Part shown: in pieces, positions 43,003 through 52,724 of the stretch
Position numbering within the stretch: position 1 is the first letter of the stretch
How the letters are laid out: every line of letters begins with the position of its first letter
Assembly: GCA_009684515.1 (NCBI GenBank)
Contig: WKKS01000002.1
Location: forward strand, 248,001 to 312,000
Source of the DNA: Geobacter sp.
GTDB taxonomy: Bacteria > Desulfobacterota > Desulfuromonadia > Geobacterales > Pseudopelobacteraceae
Reading direction: 5' to 3'
DNA length: 64,000 bases
The notes under the pieces: generated by a model
Database searches by the model: none
What the model was told of the DNA's origin: nothing
The model's input: the letters and a program-made list of their open reading frames with translations, nothing else
Program-made: the position numbers and the translations under genes

Positions 43003-44319
43003 ATGAAAAATATTTGTTGCCGTTTGGTCTGCTCCGCTTCACTCCTCGCCTTTCCGGTCGCTGCCTCAGCGGCGGACATCTCCGTAGACTCCTCAACCAT
43101 CTTCAGAATTGAAAATCGTGATGTTACCGGCGCCAAGAAACAAACACTGCTTCCGGCCACGCAATTTCTTGGATTGGACGTCGACAAACTGGCGGATGGC
43201 AATCTGTCTTTGCACTTTTACGGATGGGGACGAGCCGATCTGGGAGACAAGAGCTACAACAACGATAAAGTTGACGGCAGCTTTACTTACGGCTACCTGC
43301 AATACCGCTTCAAAGAGGCCAACGCTGCTATTCGCGCTGGCCGCTTTTTTGTCCGCGAAGGCATTATAAACGAGCAGGTTGACGGGGTAAACGCCCGCAC
43401 AGAGCTTCCAATGGGTTTTGGTCTTTCAGCTTTCGGCGGCGCTACGGTTCACACCAAACATTTGTATGCGGAAAACAGCGACGGCAAAGGCGACTACATC
43501 TATGGCGGGCGGGCCAACTACCGTTACAAGGGGATGCTGGAACTGGGCGCGTCGGGACTATACGAGGGCAAGGCTCCAACTCTTGCAAATTACACCAATG
43601 GCAACCATCGTCTTCTGGGCGGGGACATCTGGTTCAGTCCGCACAAAACAATCGAAGCGATGGGTCATACCAGCTATAACCCAGAAACAAAGAGAGTCGC
43701 CGAACACACTTATCTGCTTAACATCAAACCTGTTCAGCATCTGGTATTAAGCGGCGAGTTCAATGAACACCGCGAACGCAGCTATTTTTATGCATGGACC
43801 ATGTTTTCCGGGGCAGCACTTGACCCGGCCGAAAAATCCCGCTCTGTCGGCGGCAGCGCTTCCTATGAAATCACACGGAACTTTGAAGTTGTCGCCGATT
43901 ACAAGCATTACACACGCGAAATCGGCAACGCCGACCGCTATGGCGCCGACGCAAGAATCAAGTTCCTGGACAACTCCGTCAGAGGCGGCCTCAGCTATCA
44001 TTATCTCCGTGCCGGCAAAGGCTTTGCCATTGGGACAAACCCAACGGCTTCCTACCATGAAGTACGCGGATATGCCATGCACGATTCGAAAAACTATTTT
44101 GCGGCGGTTGATGCGCTCGGCTACTTTTTCAGGGACAAGATTTACAACGAGAAAAGTGCCTGGGAAGCGATGCTTTCGCTGGGTTACCACATAACTCCCG
44201 CTCTGGCGCTTTCCGGAGATATCAGCTATGGCAGAAATCCCGAATTTATCGAAGACACCAAAGGCCTTTTGCGGCTGACTTACAATATGACTTTCGACGG
44301 TAAAGGAGGGAAAAAATGA
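43003..44319 (+). CDS. outer membrane beta-barrel protein (candidate porin of a cytochrome conduit)
   Basis: 438 residues with a signal peptide (LVCSASLLAFPVAASA, about 1-23) and alternating amphipathic strands rich in Tyr, Gly and Phe through to the end (LSLHFYGWGRADLG, SFTYGYLQYRFKEA, GGLSYHYLRAG). The last strand ends LLRLTYNMTF with a short basic tail. No cysteine heme motifs. The stop overlaps the start of a pentaheme lipoprotein gene, then comes a giant multiheme lipoprotein, an order suggestive of a porin-cytochrome conduit. ATG 43003 has AGGAG upstream; the longer open frame from 42862 is not translated in my view. Confidence 0.8.
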   Translation: MKNICCRLVCSASLLAFPVAASAADISVDSSTIFRIENRDVTGAKKQTLLPATQFLGLDVDKLADGNLSLHFYGWGRADLGDKSYNNDKVDGSFTYGYLQYRFKEANAAIRAGRFFVREGIINEQVDGVNARTELPMGFGLSAFGGATVHTKHLYAENSDGKGDYIYGGRANYRYKGMLELGASGLYEGKAPTLANYTNGNHRLLGGDIWFSPHKTIEAMGHTSYNPETKRVAEHTYLLNIKPVQHLVLSGEFNEHRERSYFYAWTMFSGAALDPAEKSRSVGGSASYEITRNFEVVADYKHYTREIGNADRYGADARIKFLDNSVRGGLSYHYLRAGKGFAIGTNPTASYHEVRGYAMHDSKNYFAAVDALGYFFRDKIYNEKSAWEAMLSLGYHITPALALSGDISYGRNPEFIEDTKGLLRLTYNMTFDGKGGKK

Positions 44320-44792
44320 AATTGCTCAAAACGTCGCTCCCCGTCCTGGCTTTGGCCGGATTATTCATGATACTCGCAGCCTGCGCTCAGATGAAATCCA
44401 TTTCCAGCCTGCCTGACTCGCATCCCGAGGCGCTGACTACCGGGCAGCAGGTCAACTGCTCCGAGTGTCATGAGGATCAACAAAAGGGAACCATGAAAGC
44501 TTTTGCGGCTTTCAGCCATTCCGCAACATTTGTCAAAAACCACCGCTTTTACTCCGCCTCGGATGATCGTCTCTGTTCGACCTGCCACAAATCCTCTTTC
44601 TGCAACGACTGTCATACCAATAAAGTCCAAATGAAACCCTCCACAAAATACGGCTATCGACCAGACCGGGAAATGCCGCATCGAGGCAACTTCATTACTC
44701 TGCATAAAATCGAAGGCAAACTAGACCCGGCCAGTTGTTACCGCTGCCACGGCAGAGCCAATAACGAACGTTGTGTGGCTTGCCACAACTAG
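44316..44792 (+). CDS. pentaheme c-type cytochrome lipoprotein
   Basis: 158 residues. The lipobox is ILAAC (Cys about 23). Five heme motifs follow: CSECH, CSTCH, CNDCH, CYRCH and CVACH. Free histidines that could be distal ligands occur in FSHSATFVKNHRF and MPHRGN. Its size suits the periplasmic or inner-leaflet partner of the barrel encoded upstream (four-base overlap). The large multiheme gene begins nine bases downstream. Confidence 0.9.
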   Translation: MKLLKTSLPVLALAGLFMILAACAQMKSISSLPDSHPEALTTGQQVNCSECHEDQQKGTMKAFAAFSHSATFVKNHRFYSASDDRLCSTCHKSSFCNDCHTNKVQMKPSTKYGYRPDREMPHRGNFITLHKIEGKLDPASCYRCHGRANNERCVACHN

Positions 44793-44801
44793 GGGGGAAT
44801 T

Positions 44802-47330
44802 ATGAGAACACTGCGATACGGTGCTATACTGCTATTTTTCATCACCCTGTGGGGCTGCAGCAAGGGCAATGACAAGAATACAATTCTGGATTCAACCGGT
44901 AAACATCCCGCTAACTGGGTAAGTAATCATGCCGGTTTTTTCAGGTCGCTGCCAGGTGCCATTGACGATCCGACAGTGGCAAAATCCAGCGCATGCAGCG
45001 AGTGCCACGGCAGCGACCTGAAAGGTGGCATCACCAAGGTGAGCTGTTTCAGCCAGGGTTATGCGGCGATGTCATGCCATTTTCATCCAGCTGGCTACCG
45101 TAACAGCAACAGCCACGGCGCGGTCGCCAAATCTACTCCAACTTTTTCCAGCGGCCTGGACAGCTGTCGAGGATGCCACGGTGGTCAGTATACGGGCGGC
45201 ACGCTCTCCGTAGTTTCGTGTTCCTCGGCAGCCTCACTGGCCGACCCGGCCTTTGCCTGCCATGGTTCGGGAGCGCCACACGCTAAAAACTGGGTCACCA
45301 GTGCAACCAGCTCACATGCTGACACCAACCCGAGTAACGCGGCAGCCTGTTATCAATGCCACGCAGGCGGCAACCTCCTGACACTTCTGCCCGCGCCTCC
45401 ACCTCAACCGAAAGGAACGCCGCCAGGCTGTTTCAACAATACTCTCTGCCATGCCGGTTTGCATCCCACCGGCTGGATAAATCCCGTAGTACATGGCGCT
45501 GCGGCCAAGTCGCAACCAGGAGCAGATAAAGGTTTCAACAACTGTCAGACCTGCCACGGTGCGGATTTCAGAGGTGGGACAACAGGCGTCAGCTGCTTCT
45601 CGGCTAATTCACCGAACGGCAGTTGCCACTTGCGCAACGGTTCTCCAGTCAACGCACCACATGCGGCATTACCCTGGCGGGCAGCTTCACCCAGCCCCAG
45701 CCACACCAGTGTGGTCGATGACGCTCAGGGGCTGAATGCCGCCGTCTGCGCACAATGTCATTTGAGGGGCGCCAATCTCAGAACATCTATCCTGACCAGC
45801 TACGCCAGCGGGACCCCGGGCTGTTTCAACAGCACCCTCTGCCATGGCACTATGGGACATCCGACCGGCTGGGCAGACCCGGCCCAACACGGCGCTACCG
45901 CCAAATCTAACCTGACCTTCTGCCAGACCTGCCATTCCAACAACCCCAACGGCGGTCCCGGCAGCAACCCCCGCTTTAACGTTGTTTTGGGGCGTTTGAC
46001 AGCTGGCTGCGAGACTTGCCATATGATCAACACTGCCCATCCGCCGGTTGTCCAATTACCGGCGGCATTTGGTATCACCAGTCCCGACCCGCTTGGCACC
46101 CCCTGGTTCAGACATCGGACAGCCACCAACTTCGATGCCTGCAACCGCTGCCACGGTGCCACTCTGGGAGGTGTGGCCGAGGGTGGCGTCGGACCAAGAT
46201 GCCAGAATTGCCACGTGGCCGCATCGCCACTGACTACTATCAACAACCCGGACCCGTGTACTTCCTGCCATTCCCAGCCGCCAAGCGGCACGGTCTATCC
46301 GAATATCAATGCCGCCCACTCCAATCACCTGACAGTCAATGTGGCTACCGGCGCCCTCTGCAATGAGTGCCACCTCGGATTCGGCAGCGGGACACTACTG
46401 CACTTCACCAAAGCCAGCCTGCAACCGACTCCGCAAGTTGCCAGCATGGCCTTCGGTACGCTTTCCAAAACCGGTGGACTGGTGCCAGCCTACACTTCCG
46501 CAACCCAGCAATGCACCAACACCTACTGTCATGGCAATGCCATGCCGGGCGGAGACACAACCGGAACAAACAGATCACCGGTCTGGACAGCGGCGACCTA
46601 TCCGCCGGTTCTATCAGCCGCATTCTGTGGCAAATGCCATGGATTCCCCCCTTCCACCGCGTCGGGACATCCGGCAGTCACGGTTCCAGCAGGTTTCCCT
46701 GGTTCCGTATCCATCGGCACCACCTGTAGTTGCCACTCGAATATCAACCCGTCCGGCAACAGTTATGCAAACATCTTCGTAAGCAAGGCTCTGCATATCA
46801 ACGGCACTCTGGAGACTCCATCCTCCGGACATGCTTCAACCTACCCGGGGGCGACACATAAAAACGACATTCTTTTCCTGGACATCAATCCATGTGGCGC
46901 ATGTCACAACATTACCGCTTCAACCGGTGTATACCCAGCAGCAACAGCAGGCACTCCACCGAACTGTGCTGGGTGCCATTCCAAGAGCTGGGGTACGTCA
47001 TTTAACTGCAGCGACTGCCATGGCAATGATGCAACGGGCAGACCGACAGGTTCCGCCTTCCCGGACAGAAACGGAGATCACGGTACACATTCCGCCATCA
47101 TGGCCAACTGTGATTACTGTCATTTCGGTGGAGGAACGGGAGCGGCCACCCATGGCCATCAGGGACGAGTACTAAAAACAGTCAGAGACGTAAAAATTGC
47201 CAAGAATCCTGTCCGTTATACAGTTGCTGACACAATAGTTATTAACCAGAACGCGACCACCGGCAGTGTCAGCTGTAGCGGTTCATGTCACATGGGAAGC
47301 ATTACTCGAAATCACGGAGATACTTGGTAG
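44802..47330 (+). CDS. giant multiheme c-type cytochrome lipoprotein
   Basis: 842 residues. Lipobox LWGC (Cys about 19). I count 16 CX2CH motifs. Further cysteine-histidine sites do not fit the canon: two CX5CH (CFNNTLCH, CFNSTLCH), two CX10CH (CFSQGYAAMSCH, CFSANSPNGSCH), one CX13CH, one CX4CH (CTNTYCH), one CX3CH and one CXCH (TTCSCH). The first half is a repeat of CXXCHG-xxxxGG-VSC modules. The part around 530-650 is shared with the three cytochromes downstream. Expected at the cell surface as terminal electron donor to minerals or partners. Third gene of the probable conduit operon. Confidence 0.92.
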   Translation: MRTLRYGAILLFFITLWGCSKGNDKNTILDSTGKHPANWVSNHAGFFRSLPGAIDDPTVAKSSACSECHGSDLKGGITKVSCFSQGYAAMSCHFHPAGYRNSNSHGAVAKSTPTFSSGLDSCRGCHGGQYTGGTLSVVSCSSAASLADPAFACHGSGAPHAKNWVTSATSSHADTNPSNAAACYQCHAGGNLLTLLPAPPPQPKGTPPGCFNNTLCHAGLHPTGWINPVVHGAAAKSQPGADKGFNNCQTCHGADFRGGTTGVSCFSANSPNGSCHLRNGSPVNAPHAALPWRAASPSPSHTSVVDDAQGLNAAVCAQCHLRGANLRTSILTSYASGTPGCFNSTLCHGTMGHPTGWADPAQHGATAKSNLTFCQTCHSNNPNGGPGSNPRFNVVLGRLTAGCETCHMINTAHPPVVQLPAAFGITSPDPLGTPWFRHRTATNFDACNRCHGATLGGVAEGGVGPRCQNCHVAASPLTTINNPDPCTSCHSQPPSGTVYPNINAAHSNHLTVNVATGALCNECHLGFGSGTLLHFTKASLQPTPQVASMAFGTLSKTGGLVPAYTSATQQCTNTYCHGNAMPGGDTTGTNRSPVWTAATYPPVLSAAFCGKCHGFPPSTASGHPAVTVPAGFPGSVSIGTTCSCHSNINPSGNSYANIFVSKALHINGTLETPSSGHASTYPGATHKNDILFLDINPCGACHNITASTGVYPAATAGTPPNCAGCHSKSWGTSFNCSDCHGNDATGRPTGSAFPDRNGDHGTHSAIMANCDYCHFGGGTGAATHGHQGRVLKTVRDVKIAKNPVRYTVADTIVINQNATTGSVSCSGSCHMGSITRNHGDTW

Positions 47331-47361
47331 GCAATTTTCTCACTGTACCTGACAAAAACTG

Positions 47362-47391
47362 TTGACAAACAAAACCGGTTTCAGATAGTCT
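47362..47391 (+). promoter_or_regulatory. promoter of the riboswitch-led cytochrome operon
   Basis: TTGACA (47362-47367) with TAGTCT (47386-47391) 18 bases on, or GATAGT at 16. It is 20 bases before the GEMM-I aptamer and 32 bases after the preceding gene. Confidence 0.5.
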
Positions 47392-47410
47392 CTCATTAAA
47401 GCTAAAAATA

Positions 47411-47525
47411 GGTACACGATAATACTCAACCATTCGTGAGAATGGGGCGGAAAGCCTATAGGGTCTCAAAGAGACAGCCGGGTTGCCGAAATATCAGTTG
47501 ATATTAGGCAACCCGGCTTTTTTTG
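47411..47525 (+). promoter_or_regulatory. GEMM-I riboswitch (A20 type, predicted cGAMP) with terminator
   Basis: The aptamer reads GGTACACGATAATACTCAAC, CCATTCGTGAGAATGG, GCGGAAAGCC and GAGACAGCCGGGTTGCC. The position equivalent to Vc2 G20 is A, as in cGAMP-preferring Geobacter members. Its last 12 bases (47476-47487) pair perfectly with 47507-47518, extended by AATATCA/TGATATT, followed by eight T: a strong terminator that competes with the aptamer, so ligand should allow read-through. The next 148 bases to the gene hold no other clear element. Confidence 0.9.
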
Positions 47526-47673
47526 TGCCCGAAATCGAATTAAGAGCTGCAAAAGCCTGCACATGCTGAACCGGGTATTATTACTTTTTGACGAGGTAAA
47601 GCAGAATGTTGCATCAATTCGGCAATCCAGCAATTGGCAATGAAACCACGCTTTCACCGTGGAGGTACCCGGC

Positions 47674-49311
47674 ATGAACCCATGCAGAAGAGTAATTCGA
47701 ATCAGCGGCCTGTTTGCTGCCTTGCTTGCGGTTATTTTCGCATCCGGCAACAGCGCTTACAGTGCCGTATCCCCCCTGGTCACCGCTCTTCCGGACTTCG
47801 CGAATGACACCAGAACCCCGGTCAGACTGGCCGGCGATCAGTCCGGTTATATTTATGTTACAGATCCTCGCAGCGGCGGCATTCAGAAATACAACGCTTC
47901 AGGCAACCTTTTAAACACATTTCCCGCTTCAAAAACAGTATCAGGACTCGCCATTGATTCAAAAGGCAACCTGCTTGTCAGTCAGGAAACATCCGTGGCT
48001 GTTATCAACAGCAGCAACGGGACTCCGGTTGCCCAGTTCGGCACCTTTATCAAAGCCAACGGAATCGCCGTTGACAATCTCGGCAATATTTACGTGACAG
48101 ACAGTTTCGACAATTGTGTCCAGAAATTCAACTCGGCCTACGCCCCGGTCAGCACTGGCCTGGCCGCTGCCGGGAAACCGTCAAACAGCTTTGGTTCGGT
48201 GGGACGCGCGGCCGCCGGCCAGTTTATGCAGCCAACCGGCATCCGTTATGAAAAAGCAGCCAACCAGCTGGCGATAGCGGATACATTTAACGGCCGCATT
48301 CAGTTTTACTCAACCGGCGGAGTCTATCAGAAAACAATCGGTTCTTTCGGCTCCGGCCCCCTCCAGTTCACATCTCCCCAGGCAGTCTCCTTTGAATACA
48401 ACCCCGCCGACAATTCCCTGGCCCGCATGTATGTGGTAGATGCCTACCAGAGCACGATACAGGTCATTGACGCCGCCACCGGCAGTTTTCTCGACTACGT
48501 GGGAAACTATGGCATTAAAAATGGACAAATGGTCACCCCTGGAGATGTCCTCTTTGACAGTTTTGATCCTCTCAATAATCGCCTGATTGTCTCCAACGGC
48601 GGCGGAACGCTTGTTCAGTTTGGCATCGACAAGGTTACCGGTAAGTGCGGATCCGCAAATAACGGCAGCTTCACGGTCGCTCCCACGACCAACCTCTGCA
48701 GTAACGGTTCCGTGTTGAACTTCACCGGCAGCGGACCCTGGAGCTGGAGTTGCGCCGGCCTGAATGGCGGCGGCACGGCAACCTGTTCCGCTTCAGCGCC
48801 CTCGAATCAGATCATCGTCAACATTGTCGCCAGCAATGGCGGCAGCGGCAGCGTAACAAGCAGTCCGGGCGGCATAAACTGCCTGAGCGGCATCTGCAAT
48901 TCCAGCTTTGCCACAGGCAGCAGCGTCACCCTGTTGCCACGCGCCAACGCCGGTTCGACCTTTGCCGGCTGGTCCGGCGACTGTAGCAGCGCCGGAACCG
49001 GCGACTGCACCGTAACCATGGCAGCAGCACGAAATGTAACGGCAACTTTCGCACTGATACCAAATGCCAGGGTGAGCGGCACACCTTACGGAACAATTGC
49101 CTCAGCTTATGCAGCAATAAATTTAAGTGGTACAATAGAAACCCAGGGCATCACCTTTATCGAAAACCTGATTCTCAACAGGGGAACATCAGTAACCATT
49201 CTGGGTGGCTATGATTCTGCCTACAGCAGCCGGTCCGGCTTGACGGTGCTTAATGGAACATTGACGATCGAATCCGGAAGCCTGGCAGTGGATGGGCTGG
49301 TGATTCAGTAG
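47674..49311 (+). CDS. exported NHL-repeat protein with InlB-like repeat and shared C-terminal domain
   Basis: 545 residues. Signal peptide about 1-31. An NHL beta-propeller covers about 45-325 (GYIYVTDPRSGGIQKYNASG, GNIYVTDSFDNCVQKFNS). A short CSNGSVLNFTGSGPWSWSC module follows, then a divergent InlB B-repeat (GGSGSVTSSPGGINC, STFAGWSGDC, CTVTMAAARNVTATF). The last 75 residues form a domain also found at the end of the 63043 gene. Start ATG 47674 has GGAGG eight bases upstream. It is the first gene behind the riboswitch and likely an extracellular protein accompanying the cytochromes. Confidence 0.85.
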   Translation: MNPCRRVIRISGLFAALLAVIFASGNSAYSAVSPLVTALPDFANDTRTPVRLAGDQSGYIYVTDPRSGGIQKYNASGNLLNTFPASKTVSGLAIDSKGNLLVSQETSVAVINSSNGTPVAQFGTFIKANGIAVDNLGNIYVTDSFDNCVQKFNSAYAPVSTGLAAAGKPSNSFGSVGRAAAGQFMQPTGIRYEKAANQLAIADTFNGRIQFYSTGGVYQKTIGSFGSGPLQFTSPQAVSFEYNPADNSLARMYVVDAYQSTIQVIDAATGSFLDYVGNYGIKNGQMVTPGDVLFDSFDPLNNRLIVSNGGGTLVQFGIDKVTGKCGSANNGSFTVAPTTNLCSNGSVLNFTGSGPWSWSCAGLNGGGTATCSASAPSNQIIVNIVASNGGSGSVTSSPGGINCLSGICNSSFATGSSVTLLPRANAGSTFAGWSGDCSSAGTGDCTVTMAAARNVTATFALIPNARVSGTPYGTIASAYAAINLSGTIETQGITFIENLILNRGTSVTILGGYDSAYSSRSGLTVLNGTLTIESGSLAVDGLVIQ

Positions 49312-49409
49312 ATTTATGATGAATATCATCGTCTTGCGAAAACCGGTTTTATCTGCTCTAGCAAGCCGTGCGCATCAAAACGTTCGCCTTACATGCTCAG
49401 GAGCCACCC

Positions 49410-52400
49410 ATGAATAGATTGTCAGCAGCGACTCTGGCTTTAGTTCTCTCTGTTTTCATAGGACCGCTCACCTCTGGCGCAGTTGATTATCCACATTACG
49501 ATGCGGCCAACGGCATGACTTGCACCGTCTGCCATACCGCCCAGATGACTCTCGGCAGCACCGGTTACAATAATGTCTGCCTGAGCTGTCATCGCCCCGG
49601 CGACCCGCTCGCAGGCAAAAAGCCGATTACACCGGCTGACGCAGCCAATCCTTACGGCAACCACTCCACCACCGGAATCTCAAAATCATATCAAACATCC
49701 CACCGCTGGGACGGCTCGGACACAGTCCCTGCCGCCGGAGCCCTGCCTCCGATTCAGGCCGCCCTGACCAGCTCGAATCTGCGGGGGCGCACCGGCCAGG
49801 CATTGGCCTGTGTCCGCTGCCACGACCAGCACTCCAATGCCAACGGGCAATTCCTCAGAATCGCCAACAATCAGGACCAGCTCTGCCTGGATTGCCACCG
49901 ATCACGCAATGTTCAATCCCACCTGAAGGGGAGCCACCCGGTCAACATAAACTACAACAGCGCGACCGGTTCATTCAACAAACCGCCGGTCAATTCCAAT
50001 CCGGCCAACCCATCCTCTGACCTGAACACAAGGCTGACCGCTTCCGGCGGCAACCTGCTCTGCTCCACCTGCCACGGCGTTCATTACACCGATTCGCGCA
50101 GCAGCACGGTTGACGGCAGCGCCAATTTCGCCACGCTCAGCAGCGGCGACGGTTTCATTCTGCGGAGTGACAGACGAGGCGCCAAAGTAGCCAGCGGGCA
50201 ACCGGACAAATCCAATCTCTGCACCAACTGTCACGCCGGCAAGAAAAATCACAACCTTCAGGGTCAGGATGTGCAATGCGTCGATTGCCACGGCGCGCAC
50301 GTAGAATACGATCCGAACGACCCGACCGGCATCAAAGGCACCAATGTGTTCCTGATTCGCCGGAACGTGGTCAACAAGAGTACCGGACAGACAAGTCAGA
50401 TATTTTTCCGCTATACCGGCAGCAAACGCGAATACAGCAATGCCCAGGGGAGCGGCGTTTGTCAGGGTTGCCACGCCGTGCCGCCGCCCGGCAGCTTCAA
50501 TGCGCCTCCCGAACACGCCAGCACCGATCCGAAAGTCTGCAACAGCTGTCATTTCCACAACAGCCCGATCGGCTCATTTTCAGGCGCTTGCACCGCCTGT
50601 CATGGCTATCCGCCAACCACCGCCACGATTGGCGGACCCACCGGAGTGGCCACGCCGGCCACCGGAGCAACGGCCAGCAATCCGGGAGCGCATTCCACCC
50701 ACGCCAAAGGGCGGCTGATAGCCTGCAATACCTGTCACAACGGCTTTGCGGCCAAATCAATGCCGAGCAACAGCATTGACATCAGCTTTTCAATCAACGG
50801 CGCCAACTTCCCCGGCTTCGGCGGCAGCCTTACGACCGGTTCTTACGTAAATTCGACTCCGCTCAACACTCCCTACACATTTTCGGGATCAGTCACCGCA
50901 ACCGGAACCAGCCAAACCTGCGCGAACATCTATTGCCATGGCGCAACCCTGACCGGCGGAAGCAATACAACACCAGCCTGGACCGGAACCAATCAGGCTT
51001 CCTGCGGCGCCTGCCATGGCGTCACACCTGCAACCGCCCCGACAACCGGAGGACATCTCCGCCATGCCGGTACGGGTGTTGCGGGGCGTCTGGCTTTGGC
51101 CTGCTCTGCCTGTCACGGCACTATTTCCGATAACTCGCACATCAGCGGAAACGTCAAGTGGGATCTGAACGCCCTCGGCGCAGCATCCCGCTACAAGACC
51201 CCGGCAGGGGCCTACGCCCTGACCGGCAGCACCGGAACGGTTGCGCCAAGCACCACCTATGGCCAATGTTCAAACATTTATTGCCACAGCAATGTTCAAG
51301 GAGCGGGCGGTTCGGGATTGCCAACAGTTTACGGCCAGCCGATCTGGGGCGGAGCTACCCTGACCTGCGCCGGATGCCACGTCGATATGGCCACCGATGC
51401 GGTCGGAACCGGCAGCCACAGGATTCATACCCTTGCAACCGGAGCCAATTTCGATTGCGCAAAATGCCATCTTAACTACACCAAAACGACCACCGCAGCC
51501 GCAACCCACGTTAACGGGACGATTGAACTCGGCGCGGCCGGCTTCACCTATTCCCAGGGAAGCGGCGCGGCAAACCCGGCCGGAAACGGCTACGGCAGCT
51601 GTTCAGCTTCGGCCTGCCACGGTTCAGCCGTCGTACCGTGGGGCGGCACGCTCTGGTCAACCACTGACCAGTGCGGCAAGTGCCACAGCAGCGCAGTAAC
51701 CGGTGCGGTTACCGCCGCCACTCCATTCTACGGGACCTCTTTCCCGACCAAGGTTACAGCCAATACCGATCCAAAGGTCGGCGCGCATACCTCGCACCTC
51801 ACAAGCACCGACAGCCTGTCCGGTTCTTTGGCCTGCGCCGACTGCCATGGCAGCGTCGCCATAAGCAGTGTCACCCATATGACCGGATCGACCGCTTTCG
51901 CCTGGAGCACCCTGGCAAAAACCGGCGGCCTGACCCCGGCATACAACAGCACGACCGGCGTGTGCAGCAATGTTTACTGCCACGGAGCAGCCATGCCGGG
52001 GGGCGACACCAGCGGCACTAACAAATCGCCGACCTGGAACGTCGCTTTCCTGCCGGCCACACTTTCCTCAGCGGCCTGCGGCACCTGCCACGGCTTCCCG
52101 CCATCCACCGCTTCCGGCCATCCAGCCGTTTCGATCCCGGCCGGATTCCCGGCCACGGCTTCGATCGGTACAACCTGTAGCTGTCACTCCAACATCAACC
52201 CGGCCGGAAACAGCTACGCCAATATTTTTATCAACAAAGCATTGCATATAAACGGTATTGCCGAAGTTGTCGCCGGCGGCAGCTGTGATTCATGCCACGG
52301 TTATCCTCCAGCCAGTGTTGCTTTTGCCGGAACCCAGGGCAACTGGTCCAGCGCCAAGGCTGAGAATTATCCGGGGGGTGGCGGCGCCCATACCATCAAC

Positions 52401-52667
52401 AACCACGTCAGCAAAACGGCCAGACCAAGCCAAGGTTTTGCAAACTGCACCAATTGCCACTCCCTGGCCGATCACCAGATGAGTCCGATCGCTTTCAACC
52501 CCAGCAGTAATATCAAAGTCTCGGTCAATCGTACTTTGAGAATTGAAAATACGAAACAGGCCCGATACTCATCCAACCGCCGGGACGGTAACCAGCATGT
52601 TACCGGCAGTTGCGTAAATATTAGTTGTCACTTCGGCGCGACTCCAAAGTGGGATCCCGTCAATTAA
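49410..52667 (+). CDS. multiheme c-type cytochrome, about 20-26 heme sites
   Basis: 1085 residues with a signal peptide (LSAATLALVLSVFIGPLTSG). I count 20 CX2CH motifs (first CTVCH, last CTNCH), five CX4CH (CANIYCH, CSNIYCH, CSASACH, CSNVYCH, CVNISCH) and one TTCSCH. The first 370 residues have doubled-CXXCH spacing, the rest consists of the Geobacter CX4CH...CX2CH module. No lipobox, so periplasmic or secreted. ATG 49410 has CAGGAG six bases upstream; the longer frame from 49368 is rejected. Residues about 649-1002 are nearly identical to part of the next gene. Confidence 0.92.
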   Translation: MNRLSAATLALVLSVFIGPLTSGAVDYPHYDAANGMTCTVCHTAQMTLGSTGYNNVCLSCHRPGDPLAGKKPITPADAANPYGNHSTTGISKSYQTSHRWDGSDTVPAAGALPPIQAALTSSNLRGRTGQALACVRCHDQHSNANGQFLRIANNQDQLCLDCHRSRNVQSHLKGSHPVNINYNSATGSFNKPPVNSNPANPSSDLNTRLTASGGNLLCSTCHGVHYTDSRSSTVDGSANFATLSSGDGFILRSDRRGAKVASGQPDKSNLCTNCHAGKKNHNLQGQDVQCVDCHGAHVEYDPNDPTGIKGTNVFLIRRNVVNKSTGQTSQIFFRYTGSKREYSNAQGSGVCQGCHAVPPPGSFNAPPEHASTDPKVCNSCHFHNSPIGSFSGACTACHGYPPTTATIGGPTGVATPATGATASNPGAHSTHAKGRLIACNTCHNGFAAKSMPSNSIDISFSINGANFPGFGGSLTTGSYVNSTPLNTPYTFSGSVTATGTSQTCANIYCHGATLTGGSNTTPAWTGTNQASCGACHGVTPATAPTTGGHLRHAGTGVAGRLALACSACHGTISDNSHISGNVKWDLNALGAASRYKTPAGAYALTGSTGTVAPSTTYGQCSNIYCHSNVQGAGGSGLPTVYGQPIWGGATLTCAGCHVDMATDAVGTGSHRIHTLATGANFDCAKCHLNYTKTTTAAATHVNGTIELGAAGFTYSQGSGAANPAGNGYGSCSASACHGSAVVPWGGTLWSTTDQCGKCHSSAVTGAVTAATPFYGTSFPTKVTANTDPKVGAHTSHLTSTDSLSGSLACADCHGSVAISSVTHMTGSTAFAWSTLAKTGGLTPAYNSTTGVCSNVYCHGAAMPGGDTSGTNKSPTWNVAFLPATLSSAACGTCHGFPPSTASGHPAVSIPAGFPATASIGTTCSCHSNINPAGNSYANIFINKALHINGIAEVVAGGSCDSCHGYPPASVAFAGTQGNWSSAKAENYPGGGGAHTINNHVSKTARPSQGFANCTNCHSLADHQMSPIAFNPSSNIKVSVNRTLRIENTKQARYSSNRRDGNQHVTGSCVNISCHFGATPKWDPVN
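51355..52415 (+). repeat. 1.06-kb direct duplication, copy 1
   Basis: Matches 53938-54998 at a constant offset of 2583 bases. I found only two substitutions in the first ~890 bases, then a cluster of changes near 52254-52295 and identity again to about 52412. It lies wholly inside the 49410 gene, in frame. Confidence 0.92.
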
Positions 52668-52724
52668 AGAGCCTGTTAGCAAAATTATGGATGTTTATGT
52701 GCAGTACGGAAAAAGGGGTTGAAT

